Shown one piece after another: positions 33,594 to 43,868 of a stretch of DNA of 64,000 bases (its first letter is position 1; each line of letters begins with the position of its first letter). The notes under the pieces were generated by a model. That model was not told where the DNA came from. It did no database searches and saw only the letters and a list, made by a program, of their open reading frames with translations. The stretch is from Heterocephalus glaber (taxonomy: Eukaryota; Chordata; Mammalia; Rodentia; Bathyergidae), in assembly GCF_000247695.1 (NCBI RefSeq), contig NW_004624732.1, positions 15,120,524-15,184,523 on the forward strand. Reading direction: 5' to 3'. Both the position numbers and the translations under genes were made by a program.

Positions 33594-33842
33594 CTCAATT
33601 TCCATGTTTTACAAATCTTTGTATACTATTTTTGCCTTAATGTTTCTTTGTCAATCTACTTGAGTTTGTTGTGTAAAATGATGGCTCAGTAGAAAAGCTT
33701 CAATTTCTTTTCACCGTCTAGCTGGAAGCGAAATTTTTGAGACTATAAAACTGTTTTGGTTTAGCACATTGGAATGAGCATAAAGATCTACTTCTATTCC
33801 CTTCCAAGGCACTATTAAGGTAAAATAAAAGAGGTTCCTTCA

Positions 33843-33898
33843 AAAAAAAGGAAAAGAAAGGAAGGAAGAAAGGAAGGGAGGTAGGGAGAAAGAGGAAA
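33843..33898. repeat. Purine-rich (GAAA/GGAA)n tract
   Basis: A 56-bp run of almost only A and G with GGAAGG and GGAAAG units. Confidence 0.85.
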
Positions 33899-33955
33899 AA
33901 TGGACCCTTTATAGTCCTGGAAAAAAAGGTAAAGGTGCCATCAATTACCTGGACC

Positions 33956-34045
33956 TTTATTTCTTTTTTTTGGTACTGGGGATCGAACTCGGGTCCTTGC
34001 AGTTTTACAGCAGGCAGTGAAACCACTGAGCTAAATCCCCGGCCC
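33956..34045 (-). mobile_element. ID-like tRNA SINE
   Basis: Reverse copy GGTACTGGGGATCGAACTC to CTAAATCCCCGGCCC. TACCTGGAC on both sides. Confidence 0.94.
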
Positions 34046-34354
34046 TACCTGGACATTTTGAGATGGTTGAGTGTGACAGCAATTAGGATTGGAGGTTTTG
34101 GATTTGAAATGGAAGGCCAAGAAAACACTTTTGTGCTTCTTTAGACTTCTGTAAACATGATAGATGTTCAACAACTAATCCGCACCACAGCAAACAAAGG
34201 ATGGCAGAAATGTGGGAATGGTGGCAGGCAAGACAAGTGGTGTGAAATAGACGTTCAGACAGGGACATTAACATCAAGGCTCCAGTGCAACACTGTGCCC
34301 CATCTCATTTCCCCACTCTGATGTGCCTGTGCAGCTTCATGTTTTTACTTATGT

Positions 34355-34434
34355 GTGGTGCAGGGCATGGCACTCAGGACCTCACACTGCCTATGCATGC
34401 TCTCTATCCCTGAGCTACACCCTCATCTCGGCTT
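34355..34434 (-). mobile_element. Older ID-type SINE, degraded
   Basis: Reverse ID text 'gtgcagggcatggcactcag' to 'cctgagctacaccctcatc'. Confidence 0.6.
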
Positions 34435-34508
34435 CAGGTTTACAGAGGTAAAATATGTGCCTGCTCTTCTGAAAAGAAATAGCTTCCCCTGAAGAAAGTT
34501 AAAGCTCC

Positions 34509-34907
34509 TGTCTTAGTCCATTTTCTGCTGATACAATAGAATATCTGTGAATTAATAATTTATAAAGAAAAGCAATTTATTTTGACTCATGGTTCTGGAG
34601 ATTGGAAGTCCCAAACCATGACATCAGTGAGGTCTGGTGCTGCTTCAACTCATGACAGAGAGCAGAGGGCAAGTGGATGCTTGTAAGCAGAGACAAAAGA
34701 GGAGGAACAGCCCCTCTATGACAAACCCCTCCTGTGCTAACTAAACCAGTCCCAGGAGAGTGAGCCCTCACTCCTCTGGGAAGGACACTGGTGCCTCCTG
34801 AGAACTTAATCACCTTAAAAGGCCCTACTACCTTTCAATACCCTTAAGTTGGGAATGAAGTATTAACATGAGTTTAGGTGGGGACAAACCATATTTGAGC
34901 CATGGCA
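34509..34907 (-). mobile_element. MaLR solo LTR, reverse orientation
   Basis: 399 bp from TGTCTTAGTCCATTTTCTG to GAGCCATGGCA, that is TG...CA in reverse. It contains 'aataatttataaagaaaagc', the reversed poly(A) region, and 'tggttctggagattggaag'. The flanking 5 bp GCTCC and GCTTC match 4 of 5, as expected for a 5-bp ERVL-type duplication. Confidence 0.88.
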
Positions 34908-35218
34908 GCTTCTCTGTGGATGTTCAGGGCAAGATGAAATCAGGTTTAGTTGTGCAAAAACTCATTTGTTTCTACTCAAAGAGGCAGCTCCCTAAATTCC
35001 TCACAGGAGGAGCAAAAGGGCAGCCAGCAGGTCAAATAGGCTTGCCGGTCCCATGTTGGACTGAACATCAGCTTGCCTTCATGTTCTTTTCTTACTAGGT
35101 CTGCATTTCTATTTGGGATGGACTTATGGCAGTGATGAAGACTGTGGAGCACTTGAAGCTCTACTACTCCACCCTCAGTGCCACTCCTGCTACTTTTATG
35201 CATATAACAAAATCATTT

Positions 35219-35388
35219 AGGCTGTGCATGGTGGCACACACCTGCAATCCCAGCACCCAGGAGGCTAAGGCAGAAGGATAGCAAGTTGGATCCCAGAACA
35301 GACAACTTAGTAAGAACTTGTCTCAAAAGAAAAGTGCTACGGATGTAGCTCAATGGTAGAGGACCCTTGAGTTTGATCCCCAGTCTTC
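35219..35388 (+). mobile_element. B1-dID composite SINE
   Basis: B1 half 'ggctgtgcatggtggcacac' to 'aacttgtctcaaaag' followed by ID half 'gatgtagctcaatggtagag' to 'gagtttgatccccagt'. A clear full-length B1-dID. Confidence 0.88.
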
Positions 35389-35647
35389 CCTCCAAATTCC
35401 TTGAGATAGTCCAAGAAAACAAAAATGAATTGAGTAAAAGAGGAAACTTGGGAAGCTATGGATCACTTAGAAAGGTACAGGAAGCTAGAAGTACAAAGGA
35501 GTTCCATTGCCTTCTATTATTTGTAAGAATCTCATTCCAAATTATGTGGAATATGGCATTTTACTTTATGCCCTATTTGGAGTTTCTTTTATAACCACAA
35601 GAATTTATTGCTTTCTTTGTTGTTGTTGTTGTTTTATTTTTACTTTT

Positions 35648-35796
35648 TTTTTTTTGAGACAGGGTCTCTTTATGCAGTTCAGATTGGCCTTGCACTCACT
35701 ATGTAGCCCAGGGTGCCCTTTAACTCACAGGAATCCTCCTAACTCAGCCTCCCAAGTCCTGAGATCACAGGCATGCACCACCACACCTGGCTATCA
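35648..35796 (-). mobile_element. B1-type SINE
   Basis: Reverse copy: TTTTTTGAGACAGGGTCTC, 'cagattggccttgcactcac', 'ctcagcctcccaagtcctg', 'caccaccacacctggct'. It has the duplicated segment typical of this genome's B1. Confidence 0.93.
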
Positions 35797-35800
35797 TTTT

Positions 35801-35887
35801 CTTTTTTCTTTTTGGTACCGGGGATCGAACTCAGGACCTTGTGCTTGCAAGGCAGGCGGCGGAATCACTGAGCTAAATCCCTGGCCC
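35801..35887 (-). mobile_element. ID-like tRNA SINE
   Basis: Reverse copy directly after a B1: GGTACCGGGGATCGAACTC to CTAAATCCCTGGCCC. Confidence 0.92.
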
Positions 35888-37352
35888 TCTTTTAATAAAA
35901 AAAAAAGCCATACCAATTATTAGGGTGAACCAGGAAGTGGAGCTAATTAGCAGGTAATTTATTTTGACTGAATTCTGGGCCGTGGAGGCAGGATGTAATG
36001 TCCTGGTGTGGCTCCTCAGGATCCCCTCTCAGGCTAAGATGAGAGACTATGCAGTCAGTACAGACAGATGTAGGGGAAGAAAGAATGTGTTCTCACCTGC
36101 AGCCTACCTTCTTCCTTCTGGACTCTTCTCAGAGAAATTGGACAGAAAGTCAATTTTACTAAGGCAGAAAATTTACAAGGGTACACTCCCCGGTTTACCT
36201 CCTGAAACAGTTGCTTAAACAGACACTGCATAGAGTCTGAGGAAGTCCCCCAGAGATGGGGCCCTCAACTTGATCTACTGAGTAAATTCTTGATTCTTAT
36301 GACAGAAAAATGAATTTCAGGAAATGTCAGTGTCAGGCATGGGCAGGGTTATTTGGCAGAGTTAGGAAGTAAAGGGGAATACTAAAAGGACTCTAGCCAG
36401 AGTAACTGAAGGGGACTCAATCTGATGCAGGGGTTCAGACTGGCCCACTCATAAAAGCATGAGGGAGGCTAGCTTTCAAGGTTCCGCTGAAGTGGGCCAG
36501 GTTCTGGTTGATCACTCTGTTTGGCTTTCCATGGCTCCAGTGGAATCTTTATGGCTCCAGGGGCAATTTGATTCCCAAGAGATTGTCATTGCTCTAGAGG
36601 GGGGGGCTCCCTTGGGCTCATGTCAAGGGGTAATTGTTCCCTTTGGAGGGGAGGTAACCTCATCATAGGGTGGTTGGCCAGTCTGTGCTTTTCCTAGAAC
36701 CCCAGTAATTGTAGAAATGGAGATTTCTAGGCTTTGCTCCAGGGGACTCTGGAACTGGGTATTGTGAAAGTTGGCAGTTGGATATCCCTGCAAACCTGAA
36801 AGTTATTTTAGTTACTCTTGATGCCCTCAGTCTGGAGGAGGGATGAAACAGAATAAATAAATTTGAGGCTAATAAAGCTTGTAATACAGACAGTACCTAA
36901 GTGATTAGCATGCCTATATGAACAGCTGAGCAAGGAACTGCTCTAAAGTTCTGAGGTAATAAAGGAGACATATGAAATGAAGGCAGAGATGCTGTAGATG
37001 CTGTGAGATGTGTCAAAGCCCAGGTGTCTGAGGGCATCTGAGGGCACCTGAGGACACAATCCTGTCATTTAGTGCAGGCACATGATGGGGCTTTGTTATA
37101 TAATAATGATTCAGCATAGACAACCATGCATGTACCACACGGCCTGCAAAGTGGTCCAGAATGTTTTGTCTTACTATGTCTCAGTAAGCTGATATAAACT
37201 ACTAGAAGTGCTTTGTTGGAAAATATAGCTGGGTTCCTGCTTTGTGATATCTGCTCCATGAGTGTTCTTTTCTTTGGGAACCTCACCTGACTGAGCCACC
37301 CTTCAGCCCACTGGCCCCGACAGATGCCAAGCTTTATCCTGCTTTTAGTTAC

Positions 37353-37720
37353 TGTCTTAGTCACTTTCTTGTTGCTGGGACAAAATATCTGACACTCACA
37401 ATTTAAAGAAGAGGTTTATTTTGGCTCACAGTTTGTAGAGGATTCAGTCTACAGTTCAGTCCATACCTCCAAGGCAGGAAGGGCATGGTGGAAGGAGGTG
37501 GTGAAGGATAGCTTCTCACATGATGGCAGCCAGGAAACAGAGAGACAGGGGAGGAACCCCAGGAGGGAAAATACCCTTACAGGTTGAGCCCTAGTCACCT
37601 GCCTCTTTCAACCAGGCCCCATCTCCTAATAACACATTCAGCTAGGAAACATCAGTGGATTAATCCACTGATGTTATTAGCACTCCTACCAAGGGTTGAT
37701 CAGAACCTCAGCTGCCTTTT
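37353..37720 (-). mobile_element. MaLR LTR, reverse orientation
   Basis: Begins TGTCTTAGTCACTTTCTTG and 'ctgggacaaaatatctgaca', then 'ggtttattttggctcacag' (reversed AATAAA region). The same family recurs at 47944-48356. It contains a perfect 28-bp palindrome centred at 37661/37662. The right boundary is approximate. Confidence 0.82.
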
Positions 37721-38387
37721 GGGGGAAACGATAAGGAATAAAAAGAAAGAGACAGAGACAATTTTCAAAATAAAAAGGGGGAGTCTGGGAGGAAACCTAC
37801 CTCTAGTAGACAGACTGGAAAAAAACTCCGCAGTTGACTCACTTTTATTAGCCAGTGACAAGTGCAGGAGGAGGGGTAGCATGTGTTTCATGGAACAGCA
37901 ACTATAAAGAATGGGTGCATAAGGTTTAAATTAATGAGGAACCATATTGTCTCTACACCCAAATGCCTGTATATATGCTGCAACCTGCACAGCATAGGGT
38001 CAGAAGCAAGGGAAGAGTGGTGGAAGATGCAGAAAAAACAAAGAAACCAAGATTATTCTTGAAAGTTGGGACCAGGTACAACCATAGCTAATGGGAGCTA
38101 ATGGCTGCCTGGAGTCCCATGTGCTCTTTATTTATACTGGATGGCAAACAGGAAGAGAAGGCGAGGCAAATAGTGCTACATGGCTTATGTGGCCTAGGCA
38201 GAAGGTAGTGTGATTGTTTCATAATCGGGGCATGCACAGGAAGAGAGCAGGGAAGGATATATAATGTAACTGTCTCCTGGGGCTGTGCCATTTAGAATCT
38301 ACAATCTATGGAGGAGAAGGGGAGTAGGGAGGAGAAAGGGAGTAGGGAGGAGGCAAAGGGCCACCTTCAGGCTTGGCCCAAGGCATA

Positions 38388-38431
38388 TCTATATCTATAT
38401 CTATCTATCTATCTATCTATCTATATATATT
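38388..38431. repeat. (TATC)n microsatellite
   Basis: TATCTA and TATC units in tandem ending in TATATATAT; likely polymorphic. Confidence 0.93.
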
Positions 38432-38439
38432 CTGGGGGG

Positions 38440-38582
38440 GGAGGGGGTTGAGGCAGGGTCTCCCTTTGTAGTTCAGAATGGCCCTGAACTATGTAGCCTA
38501 GCCTGGCCTCAAACTTGCAGCGATCCTCCTGCCTCAGCCTCCTGAGTGCTGCGACCACAGGCATGGGCAATCACACCTGGCC
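38440..38582 (-). mobile_element. B1-type SINE
   Basis: Reverse copy: TTGAGGCAGGGTCTCCC, 'tagcctggcctcaaacttgc', 'ctgcctcagcctcctgagtg', 'caatcacacctggcc'. Confidence 0.92.
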
Positions 38583-39203
38583 CAAATGCCTGTACATTGA
38601 CAACTGTCCTGAGCAGATATTGTCTTGCCTCGGGAGTGCTGGGTTATCCCCATTCTGCCCATAGTCAGGGGCCATGTGGCCTTCTGCATACTTCTGTTTC
38701 TGAGGCAAGATAACACTGACCTTGAGACTGTGAGATCTGAGTTATCTAGCCTAGTTCCCAACACACCCCCATGATCCTTCCAAAGCTTTGCCTCTCAACA
38801 CATTAAAGTTTTGGGGGACATTCTAGTTCTAAATGATATGTTATCCATTGGACATCTGCAAGTCCAGCCTCTAGGTCCCTGAGACCTAAGAAGAAAACAC
38901 AAATCATGCTTTTAATGAGTAACAGGTTAAGGGCCCAGGGATTTCCTTGTCTTTTGTTGTTATCATGGTCTCTAATTGTATCTCAACCAAACTGGATTAA
39001 AATATGACCTTTTCTTATGCTTAAGTGATACAGTCATTAAAGAAAACTTGGTAAATGCAGAAAGGTAAGAAAGAAGAGTAAGTCATCCACAGTTCCCTCA
39101 CTTGAAGACAATATGTTAGTGTATACTTAGGTAATCCAAATTCAAATCCTAAAAAGATCCTAATAGTACTAGTGAAGACAGAGCTAGACTTATAGCTTAC
39201 TCA

Positions 39204-39682
39204 TGTAGGGAACAGGGAAAGCGGACGTTACTAGAACTTCTGCAGTAAGTCCTAGTCTCCTTCGAGCCACGGCAGCACAGGGAGAATTACAGGAAAGGTA
39301 GAAAAATGAGACTTCGATCAGTGCTGCTCTGGGCAGCAAAGACAAAAGCCCCCAATTTACCGCACCTTTTATTCAGTCTACCGGGAGAAACAAATGTAAC
39401 AAATGACCCCGGACAGGGAGTTCAGTACATCGTTGTAAACAGGATGTAACAATCCAAGAACAATGAGGAACTGAGTAGATGAAGATTTTGTTCCGCCCAG
39501 GATGTCTTCAACTGGTGTAATCTTGTCCTGGAGAATCACACCATCACTGGATCATTGAGGTCTCGTTGTGACTGGAGTCCAAAATGGAATTATGTCTTGG
39601 AATGCCATAGCTGGGTTGTAGGCAGGAGAACTAGGCTAACCCAATAATTTCCCCCTAAAATTATGTAGCACTGCTCCCAACA
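39204..39682 (-). mobile_element. Solo LTR of an ERVK/IAP-like retrovirus
   Basis: 479 bp bounded by TGTAGGGAACAGGG and CTGCTCCCAACA on the plus strand; read on the minus strand it starts TGTTGGGAGCAGTGC and ends CCCTGTTCCCTACA. A reversed AATAAA (TTTATT) lies at 39368-39373. Perfect 6-bp target duplications TACTCA flank it at 39198-39203 and 39683-39688. Six-base duplications fit class II (ERVK-type) integrase. No internal sequence remains, so it arose by LTR-LTR recombination. Confidence 0.93.
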
Positions 39683-39961
39683 TACTCAGAGCTGTATTAG
39701 GCACTTTGCCTGAACTTGTTCATGAGTGAATTAGGAAGATTCCTAAATGGTGCTACTCAATGGTGCTATTCATTCTAAACGGTGCTACTCTCTGGACTCC
39801 TGTGTTAAGTAAGCCACACTATTTTGCAAACCATCTTGTTGCAGGCATGGTAGGACTCCCTGTCCTCCATTTCTTGCCCCAGAGAGGAGCTGGGTTAAGA
39901 CAGAGACCTTTGCCTGCTGAGCCTAGCGTTTTGAAGACCAAAATTGGTACTGGCCCCCAAT

Positions 39962-40047
39962 TTTTTTGGGGGGGGGTACTGGGAATTGAACTCAGGACCT
40001 TGCGCTTGCCAGGGAGCCACAGCACCACTGAGCTAAATAACCTGCCC
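39962..40047 (-). mobile_element. ID-like tRNA SINE
   Basis: Reverse copy GGTACTGGGAATTGAACTC to GAGCTAAATAACCTGCCC. CCCAATTTTTT on both sides. Confidence 0.92.
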
Positions 40048-40512
40048 CTCCCAATTTTTTTATTTAATAGCTTGATAAATTTTTACTTCCATATTTGTAC
40101 ATGGCATTTGCATCACTGTGTAAAAGCATTGCCAGCACCCCAGAAGTAGGATTGTCAGGAGGTTCCGTTAAGCCTTTTTACAGATAATATTCCTGCCCCT
40201 TTCCAAGAGGTTAAAAGCACCTTAAAAGTCTAGCAGTAAGGATAATTAACATTCCTTTCCCTCTTAATCATCCTTTATTTTAAATAAACTTTTTATTTTG
40301 AAATAATTTTACACTTACAGAAAAGATAGTATACTGTTCACATAACTTCTCCTAACACTATCATTTTACATAACCATGGTACATTTGTCAAAACTACTAG
40401 CTGCAAAAATTTACTTGCAATATATATATTTTTCCCAAACGTCCTTTATTCTACTCCAGGAGCCCATCTAGCAAAACACATCACATAGGACAGTTTCTCA
40501 ATCTTTTCTTCT

Positions 40513-40600
40513 TTTTTGGGGGGGTGGGTATTGGGGATCGAACTCAGGACCTTGCGCTTGTGAGGCAGGCAGGAGCACCACTGAGGTAAATCCCCGGCCC
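40513..40600 (-). mobile_element. ID-like tRNA SINE
   Basis: Reverse copy TATTGGGGATCGAACTC to GTAAATCCCCGGCCC, inside the old L1. Confidence 0.9.
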
Positions 40601-40845
40601 CATTCTCTCTTTTTTCTGATGAGCTTGATAGTTGATGAGAAGGATTTAATTGGGATTTGTCTTATGTTTTCGTACTAGTCCTTTAGACTGTGGTTATAGT
40701 TTCTTGGGACAAAGACCACAAGAAAAGTGCTGTGTTTTCATCACACCATATCAACAGTAAACACAATCAACATGTGGAATCAGTGTCAACACTAATCTCG
40801 ACTATCTAGTTGAGGCAGTGTGTCAGGTTTGTTTGTTTTTTTTTC

Positions 40846-41070
40846 TCAACTTTTATTTTTGTGATACTGGGGATTGCACCCAGGGTGTGCTGAACTATGT
40901 CTATAATCCTCCTTCCACTTTTTTTTTTTTTGAGACAGGGTCCTGCTATAATAGTTCAGATGGCCTTGAACTCACTAGGTAGCCCAGCCTGGCCTTGAAG
41001 TCATGATGATCATCCTGCCTCAGCCTCCCAAGTCCTGTGATTATAAAGTGTACCACCATGCCTGGCTTCT
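40846..41070 (-). mobile_element. B1-dID composite SINE
   Basis: ID half 'gatactggggattgcaccca' and B1 half 'tttgagacagggtcctgcta' to 'gtaccaccatgcctggc', inside the old L1. Confidence 0.85.
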
Positions 41071-41853
41071 CAATAACTTACTGATATTTTTTTTTTCCTA
41101 ATTCTCTTTTGCCTTAATTGGTTTACCTTCCTTCTTTGCTCCACTCTCCCTTTTTAAACTTTTAATTTTGAAATAATTATAGAATCATAGGGTAGATTCA
41201 CAAGACGTTGCAAAGAAATGCACAGGGAAGTTTCTTAGCGTAAGGTTATTTCCGCTCAACTCCTTTCCCTACTTTACTCTTTGGAAGTCACTATGCACAG
41301 CACACACTTAGGGGTGAGTGGGAGTAACACAACTCTCTTGATGGGGTATTAATAGTTACAGTTCCTTTGTAGGAAATATTTATCCCTTTTCCCTATTTCC
41401 TTATTCATTTACTTGTATCAGTACAAATATACTCCTGGTTATAACTTCATCTTATGTGATTTATCTTATTGCTAACATCCTTCCGGGTTTGGGCCCGGGC
41501 GCTCTTTCAGCTTGACGATGCCCTTGTCCTCTGATACACCCCTGTTCTTCTCTTTTTTGAGAGCTTCCTTATTTCAGGGCACAAAAGATATTCCAAACTC
41601 AGCTTCCGTTTTGTGTGCTCCAGTCCTATAGGCGCACATTTCTTTCGGAAGCTCTGGTCCTTTTTGTTAGGCAATAGATTTTCGAAGCCGAGATGAGGGT
41701 GCTAACGACTTTTTGGCTGAAAACCGAGCCTATCCTCAGCAGAAAAGAAGCAGCGCGCTGACCTCGTTCAGGGGTCTTCCCGGCGTGCTCAGGGCACCTC
41801 CCCTCGCCGTCCCGAGCCAACTTCCGGCGTGCCCCGTGCACGCGTGCCGGCGG

Positions 41854-41861
41854 TGACGTCA
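41854..41861. promoter_or_regulatory. CRE palindrome TGACGTCA
   Basis: Perfect 8-bp CREB/ATF site in the PLEKHB2 CpG island, about 95 bp upstream of the first-exon donor. Confidence 0.75.
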
Positions 41862-41864
41862 GGA

Positions 41865-41951
41865 CGTTGGGCCTGTGCAGTCGCGGCAGAGCGCTCTGCG
41901 GCGTCTTTATACTCCTTGCCTAGCTTCTGCCAGCGGCTAGACGCTTTACAG
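41865..41951 (+). other. PLEKHB2: PLEKHB2 noncoding first exon (inferred)
   Basis: Only the 3' boundary is well supported: GCTTTACAG|GTGACTG at 41951/41952. The start is estimated from the CRE position and CpG density. The first PLEKHB2 codon lies in the next exon at 53201. Confidence 0.55.
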
Positions 41952-41989
41952 GTGACTGTGCGGCTCCGTGGGGGCGACCCAGGCCCCTC

Positions 41990-42018
41990 CCTGGGCCTGG
42001 GCCTGGGCCTGGGCCTCC
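41990..42018. repeat. Tandem (CTGGGC)n
   Basis: Four to five copies of the 6-bp unit CTGGGC in PLEKHB2 intron 1, inside the CpG island. Confidence 0.9.
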
Positions 42019-42202
42019 CCCTCCCTCGCCTTTTCCGAACCTGCCCTTGAGTCGCGCCGTCCGCTCTGCACTCCGCGCCCCTCTGAAGGGAGGAACACCC
42101 CACGCTCCAGCCGCTCTGCCTGCCGCCTCCCCCTCCCGGTGTCCCGCCCTCCTTCCGCCCCCGCGCAGTCCGGGCTCCCGAGGGGACTCGACGCCCAGCG
42201 CG

Positions 42203-42224
42203 CCCCCCCCCCCCCCCCCCCCCC
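42203..42224. repeat. 22-base C homopolymer in a CpG island
   Basis: Uninterrupted C22 following GCG and preceding AGCC. It could form i-motif/G-quadruplex structures, and its length is likely unstable or mis-sequenced. Confidence 0.95.
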
Positions 42225-42836
42225 AGCCGCCTGGCGCTGCTGCTTCGGCACTGAGCCCCTGCCCCGCGGCTCAGGCTCTGCCTCCTCAGTTCGGTTTCGC
42301 GCTCGCGGCTGGGGTCCGCCCTCACTGGGATTTCCTGGCCGCTGGTCTCTTACTGTCTTTGTTTTAGGTATCTAGTTGTGGGTGATTTTGTATCTTTTTG
42401 AACATTTGATTCTGTTACCCGACTGGATTGAGAACTGGAGAGGTCTGGGAGTTTCGTGTCGGCCTACGTTTTTATTTTTAAGTCCCAGACTTGGAGCATT
42501 TCATATAGAAAGAAGGGGCCTCATAGATGAGCGAATAATAAATTTCTAGTGTTTCAAGGTCGGTAGAGGAAGGGAATGGGTTGGGTTATCAGAAAACTCA
42601 GAAATTAATTAATCCAGATACACTGATGGGTGGCTCCAGAGAATCACTTTGCTGCCTTCCACTAGACTATATAAGGGAGGAGCCAGAGGGTAGAGAAATA
42701 GTTTGCTGGTTTTCTCTGACCTTTGAGTAAGTTGGTGCCTAGGCAGGAAGTGACTTGTCTGAAATCACGTGGGGAATTAGGGTCCAAGCTGGGACTCTGT
42801 TTACTTATGGGCCTCAATTCAATATTTGTCAGACAA

Positions 42837-43002
42837 ACTGGGTGTGGAGGTGAAGGCCAGGACTGAGGCAGGTGCATCACAAGTTTGAGCCCAGCCTTGC
42901 AATTTAGCAATTTAGTGAGATCTTGTCTCAAAATACAAAATAAATAAAGGACTGGGGCTGTAGCTCAGTGCAAAGCGTGGTTCAATCCCTACTGCCAGAA
43001 AA
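42837..43002 (+). mobile_element. B1-dID composite SINE
   Basis: B1 half 'actgggtgtggaggtgaagg' to 'agatcttgtctcaaaatac', then ID half 'ggactggggctgtagctcag' with box B 'ggttcaatccctactgcc'. Confidence 0.83.
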
Positions 43003-43652
43003 AAAAAATGTATTTGTCGGACAAATTAATGACCAAATCGTGCATGCTCAGACACATTTGTGTATGCGTGTTCGTGCAGTGGCTATGTCTGCTGCAGGCC
43101 CTCAAGGGGGTACTGCTGTGAATGCCCCATAGTGTTAGGCTCAGGTGTCTTCCCCGGGTTCGGGAAGTGCTTAACTGTGGGTTGGTCTGCTGAACAGAAT
43201 CTGAGGCTTGGGAAGAGACTTCGGCAGGTGGTGTTTGTGCTTCCCTTGTATTTGGTGTTTAAACTGTGACAGTGATCTCTTACTCTCCCCTTCACAGAGC
43301 TTCTCGAGGGCAGGAATCAAGTATGCTTTGCAGGATTTTTCCGGGCAGAGTAGTAATTGCCTGGTGTTTAATAATTGCTCACTAAAGTAGGCTGAAGAAA
43401 GGGCCCAGCAACTGGGATGGTGATTCTTCACTAGCATTCATCTTAAGGTTATCAGCAGATTTTATGAGTAAATATTCTGATAATCTCAAGGGCTGTGAAT
43501 TTATGAAATGTGTACAACATTAGGGAAGAAAGGATATATGCACTCTTGTAATGTCCTTCCTTCGGAAGACCGAAGGTTTTCCTTAACTAGCTCAGAAAAA
43601 CTTTGTTGGGCCTCACGCGCTGTGTAAATATTTCATGTCTTTCTCCTTTTCA

Positions 43653-43733
43653 TTTTTTTGATACCGGGGATCGAACTCGGGTTCTTGCACTTGCGCAGCA
43701 GGCGACAAAACCACTGAGCTAAATCCCCGGCCC
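43653..43733 (-). mobile_element. ID-like tRNA SINE
   Basis: Reverse copy GATACCGGGGATCGAACTC to CTAAATCCCCGGCCC. Confidence 0.93.
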
Positions 43734-43783
43734 TCTTCTTTTTGTGTCTTACTGGATATCTAAAAGGGATTGTAGAATTTATT

Positions 43784-43868
43784 TATTTATTTTTTGGTAC
43801 CGGAGATCGAACTCGGGTCCTTGCGCTTTTGAGGCAGGAGGTGGAACCACTGAGCTAAATCCCTGGCC
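43784..43868 (-). mobile_element. ID-like tRNA SINE
   Basis: Reverse copy GGTACCGGAGATCGAACTC to CTAAATCCCTGGCC, 50 bp from another in the same orientation. GTAGAATTTATT on both sides. Confidence 0.95.

Larger units (their letters stand above)
40060..41610. mobile_element. Ancient LINE-1 reaching the PLEKHB2 promoter
   Basis: Text matches a widespread old mammalian L1 segment in order: 'cttttattttgaaataattt', 'ataaccatggtacatttgtc', 'gactgtggttatagtttctt', 'tactctttggaagtcactat', 'ccttattcatttacttgtat' and 'ttccttatttcagggcacaa'. It is interrupted by SINEs at 40513 and 40846 and stops about 200 bp before the CpG island. Orientation is not certain. Confidence 0.72.
29101..41850. other. Intergenic region between the FAM168B and PLEKHB2 promoters
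   Basis: The region is almost wholly repeats: LINE-1 pieces, MaLR LTRs, one ERVK-type solo LTR and SINEs. Stretches at about 29.5-29.87, 30.3-30.88, 32.1-32.65, 36.0-37.3 and 37.7-38.35 kb show no gene. AT-rich 30.3-30.9 kb has no recognisable element. Confidence 0.75.
41740..42340. promoter_or_regulatory. PLEKHB2: CpG island and promoter of PLEKHB2
   Basis: Dense CpG from about 41.75 to 42.33 kb. An ETS-like CTTCCGG lies at 41821-41827, and a perfect CRE palindrome TGACGTCA at 41854-41861 is followed by 'gcgcgctctgcggc'-type GC sequence. A weak TATA-like 'ctttatac' lies near 41905. A donor CAG|GTGACT at 41951/41952 marks the end of a likely noncoding first exon. The sites suggest ETS/CREB-type housekeeping control; this is inference from motifs only. 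Confidence 0.8.

Noticed and set aside
38388..38431. Short spaced repeats as a CRISPR-like array
   Set aside because: Simple (TATC)n microsatellite with no spacers; nothing in the window resembles a CRISPR array.
41789..42375. Overlapping 100-178-codon frames on both strands in the PLEKHB2 CpG island
   Set aside because: Same GC effect; several include the C22 tract and simple repeats.
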